Position numbers and translations under genes: made by a program. This document shows, piece by piece, positions 39,532 to 49,301 of a stretch of 64,000 nt of DNA (its first letter is position 1; every line of letters begins with the position of its first letter). The DNA is taken from positions 62,001 through 126,000 of the forward strand of contig JACPGB010000001.1 in assembly GCA_016182655.1 (NCBI GenBank), given 5' to 3'. Source of the stretch: Deltaproteobacteria bacterium (lineage in GTDB: Bacteria; Desulfobacterota; GWC2-55-46). The notes beneath the pieces were generated by a model, which did not search any database, was not told where the DNA came from, and saw only the letters and a list, made by a program, of their open reading frames with translations.

Positions 39532-40151
39532 GTGAGCTCGCCTTTTCCGAGGACGCCGGTGACGATGAGCCGCATCGACTTCGTGTCCGCGCCCGGTATC
39601 GGCTCTGTCCCGGTCTCGGAGTATTTTGGGAACTTTATGGAGTAGGCCGATGACCAGAGGTCCATGTACGGGAAGAACTCGCGCAACAACGGGTCGGAGG
39701 CGTCGAGCTTCGCGATAGAAACCGGCGAAAGCCTCGCCCCTTTGTCGTCCTCGAGGTAGACCTTCCAGATAGAATCCGTCTCCGCGAAGTCGTTCCACTT
39801 GTCATCCGGCGTGTAGGCCGTGAAAAAGAACTCGTTGAACTTTTCGGAGAGCTCGGACTCTCTCTCTCTCAGGGCGTTCGCGTAGCCTTCATCGAGCTGG
39901 TTGCCCTTGACGTAGCGCTCTATGTAGGCGTCCCTGAAGGCGGTGGATTTGAAGGTGGCGGAGGCGTAGAGTTTCGTCTCGAAGCCCTCGTAGACCTTCA
40001 CGCCTCTCGTCGAGGCGGCCAGCGCCTTCATGTACGCCTCTTCGCCTGTCGGCGTCTTTGCCGCGCAGCCGGCTAGGATAAAGAGGACCGGTACGGCCAG
40101 GGACAGGACGGCTCGAAATGTGCGTGAAACGGCCCCCATGCTCTTGACCAT
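39513..40151 (-). CDS. putative lipoprotein, function unknown
   Basis: A 212-residue protein with a lipoprotein signal (basic N-terminus, VLFILAGC lipobox with Cys near residue 28). The mature part is a mixed alpha/beta domain of no recognised family; it contains TPDDKWNDFAETDSIWKVYL and ends in a strand-rich segment (LIVTGVLGKGELTWKFGE). ATG 40151 has GGAGGA almost touching it, so the ATG four codons later may be the true start. It sits 22 bp behind the SUMF1-domain gene and overlaps the FecR-TPR gene, implying joint expression. Confidence 0.75.
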   Translation of the reverse strand: MVKSMGAVSRTFRAVLSLAVPVLFILAGCAAKTPTGEEAYMKALAASTRGVKVYEGFETKLYASATFKSTAFRDAYIERYVKGNQLDEGYANALRERESELSEKFNEFFFTAYTPDDKWNDFAETDSIWKVYLEDDKGARLSPVSIAKLDASDPLLREFFPYMDLWSSAYSIKFPKYSETGTEPIPGADTKSMRLIVTGVLGKGELTWKFGE

Positions 40152-40173
40152 TCCTCCTCCGTAAGCCGTGGTT

Positions 40174-41025
40174 TTATTCAGCGAGCCTCAAGCCGACGGT
40201 CATAAGACGGCGCGAGGGTTCGAGCGCGTACCTGTAAGTGGTGCGGAGCTTGAAGGGCCCGTCGGCGATCGACCCGCCGCGGACCCCCTTATACAGGGAG
40301 AACTCTGCCCCGTACGGGTCTTTTTTGGGGCTTAACTGGTAGTAGTCGAAATCGAAGTTGTCCTCGACCCACTCCCATATCGAGCCGGACATGTCGTAGA
40401 GCCCGAGCCCGTTCGGCTTCCTGGTCTTCACGTTCTGCAGCTTGAATTCGGAGTTGTCCGCGAACCAGGAGTACGACCCTACCTCGGCCTCGTTGTTGAA
40501 CCCGGGCCACCTCTCCTTTTTGCCGCCGCTACGCGCCGCGTACTCCCACTCCGCCTCGGTCGGGAGCCTGTAGTAGCCCTTGGTTATGGTGTTGAGCTTC
40601 TGGATGAACTGGTTGGCGAGGAACCAGTTGACGTATGTCACCGGGTCCTTCGGGTTCCGGGGCATCGTCGGGTTATAGCGCCAGGCGGGGATAAATCCCA
40701 TCACCTTCTCGAAGAGCTCCTGCGTCACCTCGGTATCGGCGATATAGAAGTCGTTCACGCAGACCTCGTGCACTGGCCTCTCGTCCTCGTCCCCGTTGCC
40801 CTCGAAGTCGCCCATGTCGTAACAGCCGCCCTTGACATAGACCATGTTTATGGGCGGCAGGTCCTTCTTGGTTATGGGCTTTTTCGCGCTCTCCTTCTTC
40901 ATCTCCTCCTCGATCTGGAGCTCGTCCTCCTCCTGGACCTGGGGTTTCGTCTCCGCGTATGAACTTGCGGACAAGACCGACAAAGAGACCACGCCAAGGA
41001 AAACAAGTGCGGCTAACCTTCTCAC
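40174..41025 (-). CDS. exported SUMF1/formylglycine-generating-enzyme-like protein
   Basis: A 283-residue protein starting at GTG (AAGGAGG 9 bp upstream) with a signal peptide cleaved near YAE (about 25). An acidic/lysine linker comes next, then a full C-lectin-like SUMF1 domain (about 58-283): MVYVKGGCYDMGD, ADTEVTQELFEKVMG, YRLPTEAEWEYAARSG, GLYDMSGSIWEWVEDN and RGGSIADGPFKLRTTYR. Many bacterial members are not sulfatase activators but binding or regulatory domains. The catalytic Cys pair of true FGE is not obvious, and no sulfatase is nearby. It heads the lipoprotein/FecR group. Confidence 0.82.
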   Translation of the reverse strand: MRRLAALVFLGVVSLSVLSASSYAETKPQVQEEDELQIEEEMKKESAKKPITKKDLPPINMVYVKGGCYDMGDFEGNGDEDERPVHEVCVNDFYIADTEVTQELFEKVMGFIPAWRYNPTMPRNPKDPVTYVNWFLANQFIQKLNTITKGYYRLPTEAEWEYAARSGGKKERWPGFNNEAEVGSYSWFADNSEFKLQNVKTRKPNGLGLYDMSGSIWEWVEDNFDFDYYQLSPKKDPYGAEFSLYKGVRGGSIADGPFKLRTTYRYALEPSRRLMTVGLRLAE

Positions 41026-41086
41026 GGCTTTCTGCCTCCTTATGATGTTGTATTTCGATCAGGTCGCGTAAGGACCGGCTTCGGCC

Positions 41087-42496
41087 TTACTTGAAGAGCG
41101 CGAGCTGAGGCGCGTTCTGCTCGCTCATTATATCAACCGGGTACTTTCCGGTAAAGCACGCGTCGCAGAAAGACCCGCCCGCGTCCGCCACAGCCTGATA
41201 CAATCCCTCGACGCTCAAGTAACCGAGCGTGTCGGATGTGATGTACTCGTTTATCTCCTCCACCGTCTGCCTCGCCGCAATGAGTTCCTCCCGCCTCGGG
41301 GTGTCTATGCCGTAGTAGCACGGGGAAAGGGTCGGGGGCGAGCTTATCCTCATGTGTACCTCTTTAGCCCCGGCGGACCTTATCATCTTTATTATCTTCC
41401 TGCTCGTCGTGCCGCGGACGATGGAATCGTCTATTACGACTACCCTCTTGCCCTTGATGATGTCCTTTATGGCGTTGAGCTTTATTTTAACCCCGAAGTG
41501 GCGGATGGAGTCCTTGGGCTCGATGAAGGTCCTGCCGACGTAGTGGTTCCTTACTATCCCCTTGTCGAACGGTATCCCGGAGGCGTTGGCGTATCCTATG
41601 GCCGCGGGGACGCCGGAGTCCGGGACCGGGATGACGATGTCGGCGTCCACGGGGTGTTCGAGAGCGAGCCTCTCGCCGAGCTTCTTCCTTACGGCGTGGA
41701 CGTTAGCCCCGAATATGGTGGAGTCGGGTCTGGCGAAGTATATGAACTCGAATACGCAGGGGGTATACTTCGCTTGCGGGAAGGGCTTGTACGAGGCGAT
41801 CCCCTCTCCGTTTATGACGACTATCTCGCCGGGCTCGATGTCGCGCACGTACTCCGCCTCGATGAGGTCGAAGGCGCAGGTCTCGGATGCCACCACCCAC
41901 GCGCCCTTGAGCCTGCCCAGAGAGAGCGGGCGGAACCCGTGCGGGTCACGGGCCGCTATCATCGTGTCTTCGGTGAGGAACAAAAGCGAATACGAGCCCT
42001 TTACCCTGCCGAGCGCGTATTTGACCCTGTCGATGAGGGAGTTCTCCTTGCTCGACGCGATGAGGTGTACTATTATTTCGGTGTCGTTTGAAGACTGGAA
42101 GATCGAGCCATAGGCCTCGAACTGCGCCCGGAGGAGCAGGGCGTTGATGAGGTTGCCGTTGTGGGCGACGGCTATGCCGCCCCTTGAGTACTCGACGAAA
42201 AAGGGTTGAGCGTTCCTTATGTGGGATTCCCCGGCCGTCGAGTACCTGACGTGCCCGATGGCCGAAGAGCCGTGTAAACGGGCTATGTCCGCGCTTCCGA
42301 ATACGTCGGCCACAAGCCCCATGTTCTTATGCGAATATAATTTCTCGCCGTCGGAAGAGACTATCCCGGCGCTCTCCTGCCCCCTGTGCTGGAGCGAATA
42401 GAGACCGAGGTACGTCAAGTTGGCGGCCTCGGGGTGGCGGTAGATGCCGAATACCCCGCACTCGTCATTGAACCTGTCGTTTGAAAGAAATTCCAT
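41087..42496 (-). CDS. purF: amidophosphoribosyltransferase (Fe-S type)
   Basis: A 469-residue enzyme making phosphoribosylamine, the first purine step. After a 13-residue propeptide (ending NDE) comes the N-terminal nucleophile [12 protein letters not shown]. The phosphoribosyltransferase site is [18 protein letters not shown]. Cys positions of the B. subtilis-type 4Fe-4S enzyme appear conserved ([11 protein letters not shown] near the end, [13 protein letters not shown] mid-protein). ATG 42496 was chosen; GAGGGG lies upstream between it and the purL stop. The stop region is within a GTAAGG/CCTTAC hairpin. Confidence 0.95.
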   Translation of the reverse strand: MEFLSNDRFNDECGVFGIYRHPEAANLTYLGLYSLQHRGQESAGIVSSDGEKLYSHKNMGLVADVFGSADIARLHGSSAIGHVRYSTAGESHIRNAQPFFVEYSRGGIAVAHNGNLINALLLRAQFEAYGSIFQSSNDTEIIVHLIASSKENSLIDRVKYALGRVKGSYSLLFLTEDTMIAARDPHGFRPLSLGRLKGAWVVASETCAFDLIEAEYVRDIEPGEIVVINGEGIASYKPFPQAKYTPCVFEFIYFARPDSTIFGANVHAVRKKLGERLALEHPVDADIVIPVPDSGVPAAIGYANASGIPFDKGIVRNHYVGRTFIEPKDSIRHFGVKIKLNAIKDIIKGKRVVVIDDSIVRGTTSRKIIKMIRSAGAKEVHMRISSPPTLSPCYYGIDTPRREELIAARQTVEEINEYITSDTLGYLSVEGLYQAVADAGGSFCDACFTGKYPVDIMSEQNAPQLALFK

Positions 42497-42515
42497 AGAG
42501 ACGGTCAACCCCTCT

Positions 42516-44729
42516 TTATCTTGCCGCATGGGAGGCGAGATACCTGCATAGCGCGCCTGACCAGGCCTCTTTAAGGTCCCTTACCGGCGCGTCGACGAAG
42601 CCCTTGATCTTAAGCCTGTCCCCGCCGGTCTTTCCAATGACGCTTATCGGCGCGCCCGCGTCCTTGCATATATCCTTGAGCCGCGCCAGGTCCTTGTCTT
42701 TCACCGTCACGAGTATCCTCGACTGGGTCTCGGAAAACAAGGACTCGTCTGCGCGAAGGCCCTTGGCGTCAAAGTCTATCTCGGCGCCTATGAGGCCCTT
42801 TGGGTTGAATGTGCTCTCGGCGAGAGCCACCGCGAGCCCGCCCTCGGACAAGTCGTGCGCCGATAATATTATACACTCCCTTATCGCCTTTAAACAAGCG
42901 TCCTGTGCGGCCTTCTCCGCGTCAAGGTCGATATCCGGCGGGAGCCCTTTGTCAAGCCCGTGGACGACGCTTAAATATTCAGTCCCTCCGAGCCCCGGTT
43001 TTGTCTCCCCGATAAGGGCTATTACATCCCCCGGCCCCTTGAACCACTGCGTCGTATGTGTCTTTATATCGTCTATGATACCCACCATGCCGATAGTCGG
43101 CGTGGGGTAGACGGAAACCCCGGAGGTCTCGTTGTAGAGGCTCACGTTGCCGCCGATGACCGGGATTCCGAGCGCGATGCAAGCATCCTTTATGCCGTGT
43201 ATCGCCTCGGTCAACTGCCACATGACTTCAGGCCGCTCCGGGTTGCCGAAGTTCAGGCAATCGGTCAACGCCATCGGGCGCGCGCCTGAGGCCGCGAGGT
43301 TTCTGGCCGCCTCGGCGACTGCTATGGCGCCGCCCTTTCTCGGGTCGAGGTAGCAGTAACGGGAGTTGCAGTCGGCGGTTAACGCGATGGCCTTGTCCGT
43401 CCCTTTTATCCTTACTACAGCCGCGTCAGACCCCGGACAGACGACCGTATCGGTCCTTACCATGTGGTCGTACTGGGAGTATATCCATTCCTTCGAGGCG
43501 ATATTGAGTGAAGAGATGAGCCTTATGAGGGTTTCGTTGTAATCCTTCGGAAGTCCTATCTTTTTTAGATCAAGGGAGTTAAGCTCGTCCTGCGCCGCAG
43601 GCCTCTTTATGGGCCGGTCGTAGACAGGCGCGTCGTCGGTAAGAAACTTGACAGGGATATCGCCCGCGACCTCTCCGCGCTCCATTATCCGGATGTTGCC
43701 GCCCTCGATGACGGTGCCCACGACCTCGGCCTCGAGGTCCCACTTCCTGAAGATCTTCCTGACCTCTTCCTCGGTCCCCTTCCTGACGACCATGAGCATC
43801 CGCTCCTGGGACTCCGAGAGCATGCACTCGTAGGCGGTCATGCCTTCCTCGCGCCTGGGGACGCGGTCTATGTGGAGCTCCATACCGGTATTCGCGCGCG
43901 CGGCCATCTCAACGCTTGAAGAGGTGAGCCCGGCCGCGCCCATGTCCTGTATGCCTACGACGAAGTCTGTCTTGAATAGCTCGAGGCAGGCTTCAAGGAG
44001 AAGCTTTTCGGCGAACGGGTCGCCGACCTGTACCGTCGGACGCCTCTCCTCCCCGCCCTCTCCGAAGACGTCGGAGGCCATTACCGCCCCGTGGATGCCG
44101 TCCCTGCCGGTACGGGAGCCCGCGTATATGACGGGGTTCCCGACGCCTGAGGCGTTGCCCCTGAATATCCTGTCCTTCTTCAGAAGCCCGGCCGTCATGA
44201 CGTTGACGAGGCAGTTGCCGTTATATGACGAATTGAAGTAGACCTCGCCGCCTACCGTCGGCACGCCTATGCAGTTTCCATATCCGGCGATGCCCGCGAC
44301 GACACCATCGACGAGGAAGGCCGTCTTCTTATTGTCCGGCGCGCCGAAACGGAGCGAATTCAGCGAGGCGATGGGACGCGCGCCCATGGTGAATATATCC
44401 CTGAGTATGCCGCCGACGCCGGTTGCCGCGCCCTGATAGGGTTCAATGAATGACGGGTGGTTATGGCTCTCCATTTTGAAGGCGACGGCGAGGCCGTCGC
44501 CAATGTCGACTATACCCGCGTTCTCACCCGGCCCCTGCAACACATGCGGCCCCTTTGTCGGAAAGTTCTTGAGGTGTCTCCTTGAAGACTTGTACGAGCA
44601 ATGCTCGGACCACATGACCGAGAAGATGCCGAGTTCGAGGAGGTTCGGCTCCCTTCCAAGGGAGTCGACTATGCGCCTGTACTCGTCGATTGTAAGCCCG
44701 TGCTCTTTTACCGTAGCTTCAGTTATCAT
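42516..44729 (-). CDS. purL: phosphoribosylformylglycinamidine synthase subunit PurL
   Basis: The 737-residue 'small' PurL type that works with separate PurS and PurQ (not in the window). It has [17 protein letters not shown] at the N-terminus, the ATP-binding [20 protein letters not shown] segment, [18 protein letters not shown] and [17 protein letters not shown]. The ATG at 44729 overlaps the ilvE stop (ATGA), supporting this start over one five codons earlier. purF follows 19 bp downstream. Confidence 0.96.
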   Translation of the reverse strand: MITEATVKEHGLTIDEYRRIVDSLGREPNLLELGIFSVMWSEHCSYKSSRRHLKNFPTKGPHVLQGPGENAGIVDIGDGLAVAFKMESHNHPSFIEPYQGAATGVGGILRDIFTMGARPIASLNSLRFGAPDNKKTAFLVDGVVAGIAGYGNCIGVPTVGGEVYFNSSYNGNCLVNVMTAGLLKKDRIFRGNASGVGNPVIYAGSRTGRDGIHGAVMASDVFGEGGEERRPTVQVGDPFAEKLLLEACLELFKTDFVVGIQDMGAAGLTSSSVEMAARANTGMELHIDRVPRREEGMTAYECMLSESQERMLMVVRKGTEEEVRKIFRKWDLEAEVVGTVIEGGNIRIMERGEVAGDIPVKFLTDDAPVYDRPIKRPAAQDELNSLDLKKIGLPKDYNETLIRLISSLNIASKEWIYSQYDHMVRTDTVVCPGSDAAVVRIKGTDKAIALTADCNSRYCYLDPRKGGAIAVAEAARNLAASGARPMALTDCLNFGNPERPEVMWQLTEAIHGIKDACIALGIPVIGGNVSLYNETSGVSVYPTPTIGMVGIIDDIKTHTTQWFKGPGDVIALIGETKPGLGGTEYLSVVHGLDKGLPPDIDLDAEKAAQDACLKAIRECIILSAHDLSEGGLAVALAESTFNPKGLIGAEIDFDAKGLRADESLFSETQSRILVTVKDKDLARLKDICKDAGAPISVIGKTGGDRLKIKGFVDAPVRDLKEAWSGALCRYLASHAAR

Positions 44730-45796
44730 ATCGTATATATCCACCCGTCGGCGTCCGGGAGATCGCCGTACTGTATCCCGGTTATAGTATCATAGAGCCT
44801 CTGGGACAACGACCCTATCTTATTGTTGTTTATGGTTATTCTCTCCCCCTTGTGCTCTATCTGGCCGACGGGCGAGATGACCGCCGCGGTCCCTGTGCCG
44901 AAGGCTTCCTTCAAGGACCCGTCCTTCGTTGCCCTGAAGACCTCGTCGATCGATATGCGTCTCTCGGAGACCTTCATACCCCACTTCCTGGCGAGCGAGA
45001 TGACAGAGTCTCTTGTCACACCCGATAGGACCGAGCCTTCGAGAGACGGGGTAGAGAGCTCGTCCCCTATGACGAAGAACATGTTCATGGTCCCGACCTC
45101 TTCGATGTACCTGTGCTCTATGGCGTCGAGCCAGAGGACCTGCGTGAACCCCTTTTTCTTCGCCTCCTCCGCCGGGAGCAGAGACGCCGCGTAGTTGGCC
45201 GGGGTCTTTGCGGAGCCGAGCCCGCCCTTTACTGCCCTCACATACTCGCCGGGCGTCATGAGGCTGACAGGGTTTATCCCTTCCTTGTAATACGCGCCGA
45301 CCGGGGAGGTTATTATCAAAAACCTGTATGTATCCGAGACGCGGACGCCGAGGAAATTGTCTGCCGCGAATATGAAAGGACGGATATAGAGGGAGAAGCC
45401 CTTTTTCTTCGGGACCCAGCCGGAATCCAGCGAGACGAGTTCCTTAAGCCCGTTTATGAACAGTCCATAAGGCATGTCAGGTATGCAGAGCCTTTTCGCC
45501 GACCTGTTCATCCTCTCGTGGTACTTATCCGGCCTGAATATGTTTATACGCCCGTCCTTTGAATAGAAGGCCTTCAACCCCTCGAATATCGCCTGACCGT
45601 AGTGCAGGCATGTGAGCGCCGGGGAGACCTTTATGTCTCCGAAGGGCATGACCATCGGAGACTGCCATCTTCCCTCCCGGTACTCGGATGAGAACATGTG
45701 GTCGCCGAATATCGTCCCGAAGCCGGGGTTCTCAAGGAGCTTCTCACTCAGTCTCGGAGAGTCCGTCTTTATTATCTCTATTTCGGTCTTAAGCAT
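44726..45796 (-). CDS. ilvE: branched-chain amino acid aminotransferase (group II)
   Basis: Fold-IV PLP enzyme of 356 residues that makes Leu, Ile and Val from the 2-oxo acids produced by the ilv-leu operon. The PLP Lys lies in [13 protein letters not shown] (as in the human-type BCAT group), followed by [20 protein letters not shown] and the [12 protein letters not shown] phosphate-binding loop. The length matches group II enzymes. It is translationally coupled to purL (4-bp overlap), an unusual partner, and lies 8 bp behind a methyltransferase gene. Confidence 0.94.
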   Translation of the reverse strand: MLKTEIEIIKTDSPRLSEKLLENPGFGTIFGDHMFSSEYREGRWQSPMVMPFGDIKVSPALTCLHYGQAIFEGLKAFYSKDGRINIFRPDKYHERMNRSAKRLCIPDMPYGLFINGLKELVSLDSGWVPKKKGFSLYIRPFIFAADNFLGVRVSDTYRFLIITSPVGAYYKEGINPVSLMTPGEYVRAVKGGLGSAKTPANYAASLLPAEEAKKKGFTQVLWLDAIEHRYIEEVGTMNMFFVIGDELSTPSLEGSVLSGVTRDSVISLARKWGMKVSERRISIDEVFRATKDGSLKEAFGTGTAAVISPVGQIEHKGERITINNNKIGSLSQRLYDTITGIQYGDLPDADGWIYTI

Positions 45797-45804
45797 CTAC
45801 TCTT

Positions 45805-46788
45805 CTACCCCTGTTTTTTCGCGTATACTTCTATGGTGCCGCCCTGCCTCAAGACCGCCTCGGTTACTGAAAGGAGTATCGACGCCGGCAGTATCACCGG
45901 CATCATAATGAACATTACGGCTATGCAGAAATAATCTTCAACTGTGCCCCGGTGCCTTGACCTCAAAAAATCGTAGAAGAGGTTCGCCTTGAACCCCATC
46001 CTGTTGAATATCGACTGCAGGAACCCGTAAGGGTTGTACTCGAACGAAAAATGCCTTACCTTCTCGACCTTGAAAGAGCTTGCCTCAAGGAGTTTTTTTA
46101 AATTCCGCGCCGAGTAATGGTAAAGATGGAACGGCGGGTCGAAGTGGAACCAGTGTTTGCCGGTCATGCGCGCCTGCAAAGACCTCGCGTTCGGGACGGC
46201 TATGACGAGCGTGCCGCCGGGTTTCAATATCCTTTTGCACTCGTTAACGGCCCACGCCGGGTCCCGAAGGTGCTCGAAGACGTGCCAGAGGGTCACGGCA
46301 TCGAAGAAGGCGTCCGGGAAGCGGTTATCCTCGAGTGAGCCGTACTTGAGCTCTACCCCCTTTTGCTTCCCGCCCCTCTCCTTTATCCGCTCGTCGAGCT
46401 CAAGGCCGTAAGGCTCCCAGCCCCGGCCCTTCATCAGTTGGAGAAAATCGGCCCTGCCGCAACCGATGTCGAGGATGCGGCCTTTTTTAGCAGAGGACTC
46501 GACCCTGCGGCACCGCCCGGTCCTGACGATGTTGATAATGGCCTCAAGGGGGCCGGGGAACCGGGTGGAGTCGTCCTCGCGGTAGGTCGAGGAGTATATC
46601 TTTTTAAGCCTCTCGGGGCTCAAAAAAGGGGCGGTGACCCCGAGCCCGCAAGACGGGCAGAACCTTATATCAAAAGAGGCGCCCTCGAACTCAAGCCCCT
46701 CATAGCCTGACCGAAGCTCCCCCTCCCTTTTGCAGACAAAGCAGGCGGACTTTCTTCCGGCGTTCTCTTTCCTTTCCTTTTTCCGCAT
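45805..46788 (-). CDS. SAM methyltransferase with N-terminal zinc ribbon and C-terminal hydrophobic segment
   Basis: A 327-residue protein. The N-terminal Cys pairs (CFVCKREGE and FCPSCGLG) form a zinc-binding module typical of sugar- or polyketide-type methyltransferases. The Rossmann core has ILDIGCGRADFLQLMKGRG and HVFEHLRDPAWAVNECKRIL. A hydrophobic stretch (CIAVMFIMMPVILPASILL) near the C-terminus suggests membrane association. ATG 46788 was chosen over an ATG 28 codons upstream because the earlier part is Cys/Phe-rich and unlike protein. A cell-envelope glycan or lipid substrate is inference. Confidence 0.82.
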   Translation of the reverse strand: MRKKERKENAGRKSACFVCKREGELRSGYEGLEFEGASFDIRFCPSCGLGVTAPFLSPERLKKIYSSTYREDDSTRFPGPLEAIINIVRTGRCRRVESSAKKGRILDIGCGRADFLQLMKGRGWEPYGLELDERIKERGGKQKGVELKYGSLEDNRFPDAFFDAVTLWHVFEHLRDPAWAVNECKRILKPGGTLVIAVPNARSLQARMTGKHWFHFDPPFHLYHYSARNLKKLLEASSFKVEKVRHFSFEYNPYGFLQSIFNRMGFKANLFYDFLRSRHRGTVEDYFCIAVMFIMMPVILPASILLSVTEAVLRQGGTIEVYAKKQG

Positions 46789-47010
46789 TAATGGGGGACC
46801 CTGGGAGCAAATAGATGGACAAAATAACCTAAAAAACCGGAAATGACAAGGGTGAATGTGTTTGAATTCCATCCCTTAGGGACGGATATTCCCAAAAAAT
46901 GACCTTTCGAGACAAAAGCCCGGGTATTGTTTTATTGCGCCGTGCTGGGGTGCTTTATCCAAGACCGCGTTTTTTATGAAAGCCTTTTTGCGCGCTGGCC
47001 GCGCACTTTT

Positions 47011-47137
47011 TGGGATTGGGATTCGCTCACAGCCTGCCTCCCCTTCCCATGCGCTCGCCGCTTATGGCGCTTCGCGCCTTTTTACTGCCTCGGCTCGCTT
47101 ACAGGGCTTCCTCCCTTACGCTCGCTCACCCAATCCC
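47011..47137. repeat. imperfect long palindrome
   Basis: GGGATTGGG near 47012-47020 pairs with CCCAATCCC at 47129-47137. Between them are smaller inverted units such as GGCGCTTCGCGCC, plus CGCTCAC/GCGAGC tracts. The whole resembles degenerate intergenic hairpin repeats and has no coding signature. Confidence 0.5.
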
Positions 47138-47170
47138 TGTGGGAGTTTAATAAAAACATTTAACCGAATA

Positions 47171-47259
47171 GTTGTCATTGCGAGCGCGGTGAAAACCCAA
47201 ATCTTTTGGCAAATCAGTCCCTTGGGATTGCTTCGTCGCAGACTCCTCGCAATGACAAC
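47171..47259. repeat. TCATTGCGAG-type palindromic repeat, full copy
   Basis: GTTGTCATTGCGAG at the left and CTCGCAATGACAAC at the right are exact inverted complements (14 bp) bounding an 89-bp element that contains GGGATTGCTTCGTCGCAGACTC. A shorter relative is at 38407-38454. It ends 4 bp before the Nudix gene stop. Confidence 0.88.
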
Positions 47260-47263
47260 AAAA

Positions 47264-47725
47264 TCACGACGCCGACTCCTCCGCCCTTTTTATCTCGTTA
47301 ATCATCCGCCGCGCCTTCTCGAGTATCTCCTTTTCGTCCTTGTACCTCATGAACGAGACCGCCTCGTCTATCCCGACCCACCTGCATTCGTCGACCTCGG
47401 AGTCGTGGTCCTCGACCTTGCCGCTCAGGTATTCCATAAGAAAGAAGTAGACTATCTTAAAGTACCTCTTCGCCACTCCGCCCTCTTCCTTGAATGTGAA
47501 GAAATATTCTATGTGCCCGAGCCTCTCGATTATCCTCCCGTCAAGGCCCGTCTCCTCCCTTACCTCCCGGTGCGCGGTCCTGGCGAGGTTCTCGCCCTTC
47601 TCGGCCGTTCCCTTGGGCAGTCCCCAGACCTTGCCGCCTTTAACGGAGATGAGGGCGACCTCTATCATACCGTCACTGAACCTGAATATTACGCCTCCGG
47701 CTGAGATCTGCCTTTCAGTCTTCAA
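47264..47725 (-). CDS. Nudix hydrolase
   Basis: A 153-residue cytoplasmic pyrophosphohydrolase. The Nudix box is complete: GTAEKGENLARTAHREVREE with the TGL tail (G-x5-E-x7-R-E-x2-E-E-x-G). The flanking VWGLPKG and WVGIDEAVSFM match diadenosine polyphosphate or (di)nucleoside-type members. The substrate is not predictable. It is 28 bp downstream of the PflX-like radical SAM gene, probably one transcript. Confidence 0.9.
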   Translation of the reverse strand: MKTERQISAGGVIFRFSDGMIEVALISVKGGKVWGLPKGTAEKGENLARTAHREVREETGLDGRIIERLGHIEYFFTFKEEGGVAKRYFKIVYFFLMEYLSGKVEDHDSEVDECRWVGIDEAVSFMRYKDEKEILEKARRMINEIKRAEESAS

Positions 47726-47753
47726 AAAGGCCTCCTGGAACGGATTCTATTCT

Positions 47754-48677
47754 TTAGCTTGCACCTTCAGTGCGCTTGAGCCCGGCCCTCCTGGCCGCAT
47801 CCAGCGCCCCCCTGTATTCGTCGCCGGTTATGCGCCTTGAGACCTGTTTTTCTTCGAAAGCCCTGAAGCACGGCCTGTACTGGTCCATTATATTGACATA
47901 AGTCATTGGGGAAAGTTCGTCGGCGATGAACCTCATGGTCTCGTTCGATCCGGCGAGGTCTTCGGGCAAGACGAGGTGCCTTACTATAAGGCCCTTTACG
48001 GCTATCCCCCTCTCGTCCGTGACAAGGTCCCCGACCTGCCTGTGCATCTCCTTTACGGCGCTCCTGTTCGTCTCGACGTAGTCCGGGACCCCTGAGAGCT
48101 TGAGCCCTGCAGAATCGTCGGCGTACTTCATGTCGGGCATGTAGATGTCGAATATGCCGTCGAGGCTCCTGATCAACTCGATATCGTCGTAGCCGCCTGT
48201 GTTGTAAACGAGCGGTATATCGAGCCCGTTCTCTATGGCCTTCGGAAGCGCCTCTACTATCTGCGGGACCTGGTGGGTGGGAGATACGAAGTTTATATTA
48301 TGGCAACCCTGCCTCTGGAGGGAGACCATCATGGATGAGAGCTCGTCTGTCGAGACCTCCCGGGGCTCGCCGGTCTTGGTGGGATGGCTTATTTCGCTGT
48401 TCTGGCAGAAGACGCAGAGCAAGTTGCAGTGTGTAAGGAATATGGTGCCGCTGCCACGAAAACCTGTCAACGGCGGCTCCTCTCCGAAGTGCGGATGCGA
48501 GGCTGAAATGAATGGCAGGGCCCCTGTCCGGCACACGCCCTTCACCCCGTTGGTCCTGTCCACGGCGCACCTCCTCGGGCAAAGGGCGCAGGCCTTTGAT
48601 ATGGAGTTCAGTGCCGCTATCCTTCCGAACAGCTCGCCTGACTCGTAAAGCCGTATGTATCCCGGACGGGTCCTCAT
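47754..48677 (-). CDS. PflX-like radical SAM protein (COG1313 type)
   Basis: A 307-residue Fe-S protein related to pyruvate formate-lyase activating enzymes. An N-terminal Cys motif (ACALCPRRCAVDR ... GVCRTG) precedes the radical SAM CX3CX2C motif in THCNLLCVFCQN. Then come QGCHNINFVSPTHQVPQI and YMPDMKYAD, all typical of this family, whose partner protein is unknown. No pyruvate formate-lyase gene is in the window. The frame is open 75 codons upstream; ATG 48677 starts just before the family's YIRLYESGEL segment. Confidence 0.85.
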   Translation of the reverse strand: MRTRPGYIRLYESGELFGRIAALNSISKACALCPRRCAVDRTNGVKGVCRTGALPFISASHPHFGEEPPLTGFRGSGTIFLTHCNLLCVFCQNSEISHPTKTGEPREVSTDELSSMMVSLQRQGCHNINFVSPTHQVPQIVEALPKAIENGLDIPLVYNTGGYDDIELIRSLDGIFDIYMPDMKYADDSAGLKLSGVPDYVETNRSAVKEMHRQVGDLVTDERGIAVKGLIVRHLVLPEDLAGSNETMRFIADELSPMTYVNIMDQYRPCFRAFEEKQVSRRITGDEYRGALDAARRAGLKRTEGAS

Positions 48678-48805
48678 CTTTTGGTAAACCAAAAAAGGTT
48701 GAGAAAACAGGATTATATCACGGTGGGGGTTTATTTGGAAATCTTTAAGGGTATCGAGGCGTGGCTGGGCGGGGGCGGTCTCCCCAGGGGGGGTCCGCGG
48801 CTCGA

Positions 48806-48844
48806 TAAAAAAACGGCGGTTATGTACCCCGATTACTCCGCCGT
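48806..48844 (-). terminator. intrinsic terminator of the dksA-like gene
   Basis: ACGGCGG (48813-48819) and CCGCCGT (48838-48844) form a 7-bp stem directly followed on the minus strand by a T-tract (48807-48813). It begins 12 bp after the stop codon of the DksA-like gene, so that gene is transcribed apart from the PflX-like gene. Confidence 0.8.
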
Positions 48845-48856
48845 AGACGCTGCGAC

Positions 48857-49255
48857 TCAGAGCGTCGGCTTCTTCGAGCCTTTCTCGCTCTCCTTCTTGC
48901 ACGCCACACAGTACTCTGCAAAGGGCTCTGCCTTGAGCCTGCCGTCATCTATCTCCGTGCCGCAATTGGAGCAGACGCCGTAGGTGCCTTCGTCTATCTT
49001 CCTGAGAGACTCGTCGAGATCTTCGAGTTGTCTTTTCTTTATATCCGCCACGGCGAGCCCGGTATCCTCCAGAGCGTCAAGGATGGATAGGTCTTCGAGG
49101 TCGTTCGGAGTGTCGAACTGGGAGTTGTACTCCCTCCCGAGCTTCCCGAAGAACTCCTCGCGTAGCTCATTCCACATCTTGCGCTTTATTCCGAGGAGGC
49201 GCTCCTTGAGTTTAAGTTGTCTCGCGCTCAAGCCTTCGTTCTTTTTCTTCGCCAA
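48857..49255 (-). CDS. DksA/TraR family zinc-finger protein
   Basis: A 132-residue protein with an N-terminal coiled-coil (about residues 10-85) and a C4 zinc finger CSNCGTEIDDGRLKAEPFAE followed by YCVAC. This is the layout of RNA polymerase secondary-channel regulators that act with ppGpp. The Asp pair expected at the coiled-coil tip may be DLEDLS near residue 52-57; whether it is true DksA or a TraR/YbiI-type relative is open. It has its own terminator, and repeat family 1 copy B lies 46 bp upstream. Confidence 0.88.
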   Translation of the reverse strand: MAKKKNEGLSARQLKLKERLLGIKRKMWNELREEFFGKLGREYNSQFDTPNDLEDLSILDALEDTGLAVADIKKRQLEDLDESLRKIDEGTYGVCSNCGTEIDDGRLKAEPFAEYCVACKKESEKGSKKPTL

Positions 49256-49301
49256 GAAAATACCTCCCTGAAAAAAATTAGAGAAAGGATTTAGACTACC
49301 T

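Larger units (their letters stand above)
46789..47263. other. 475-bp gene-free region rich in palindromes
   Basis: No credible gene is present; short frames here are made of repeat sequence. The left third (46789-46960) shows nothing clear. 47011-47137 is a long imperfect palindrome and 47171-47259 is a TCATTGCGAG-type repeat. The promoter of the downstream methyltransferase-ilvE-purL-purF unit should lie near 46800-46950 but no strong hexamer pair was found. Confidence 0.6.

Noticed and set aside
46927-47704. Plus-strand frames in the gap upstream of the Nudix gene
   Set aside because: They are built from palindromic repeats and low-information sequence and run antisense into the Nudix gene; no start signal or protein-like pattern.
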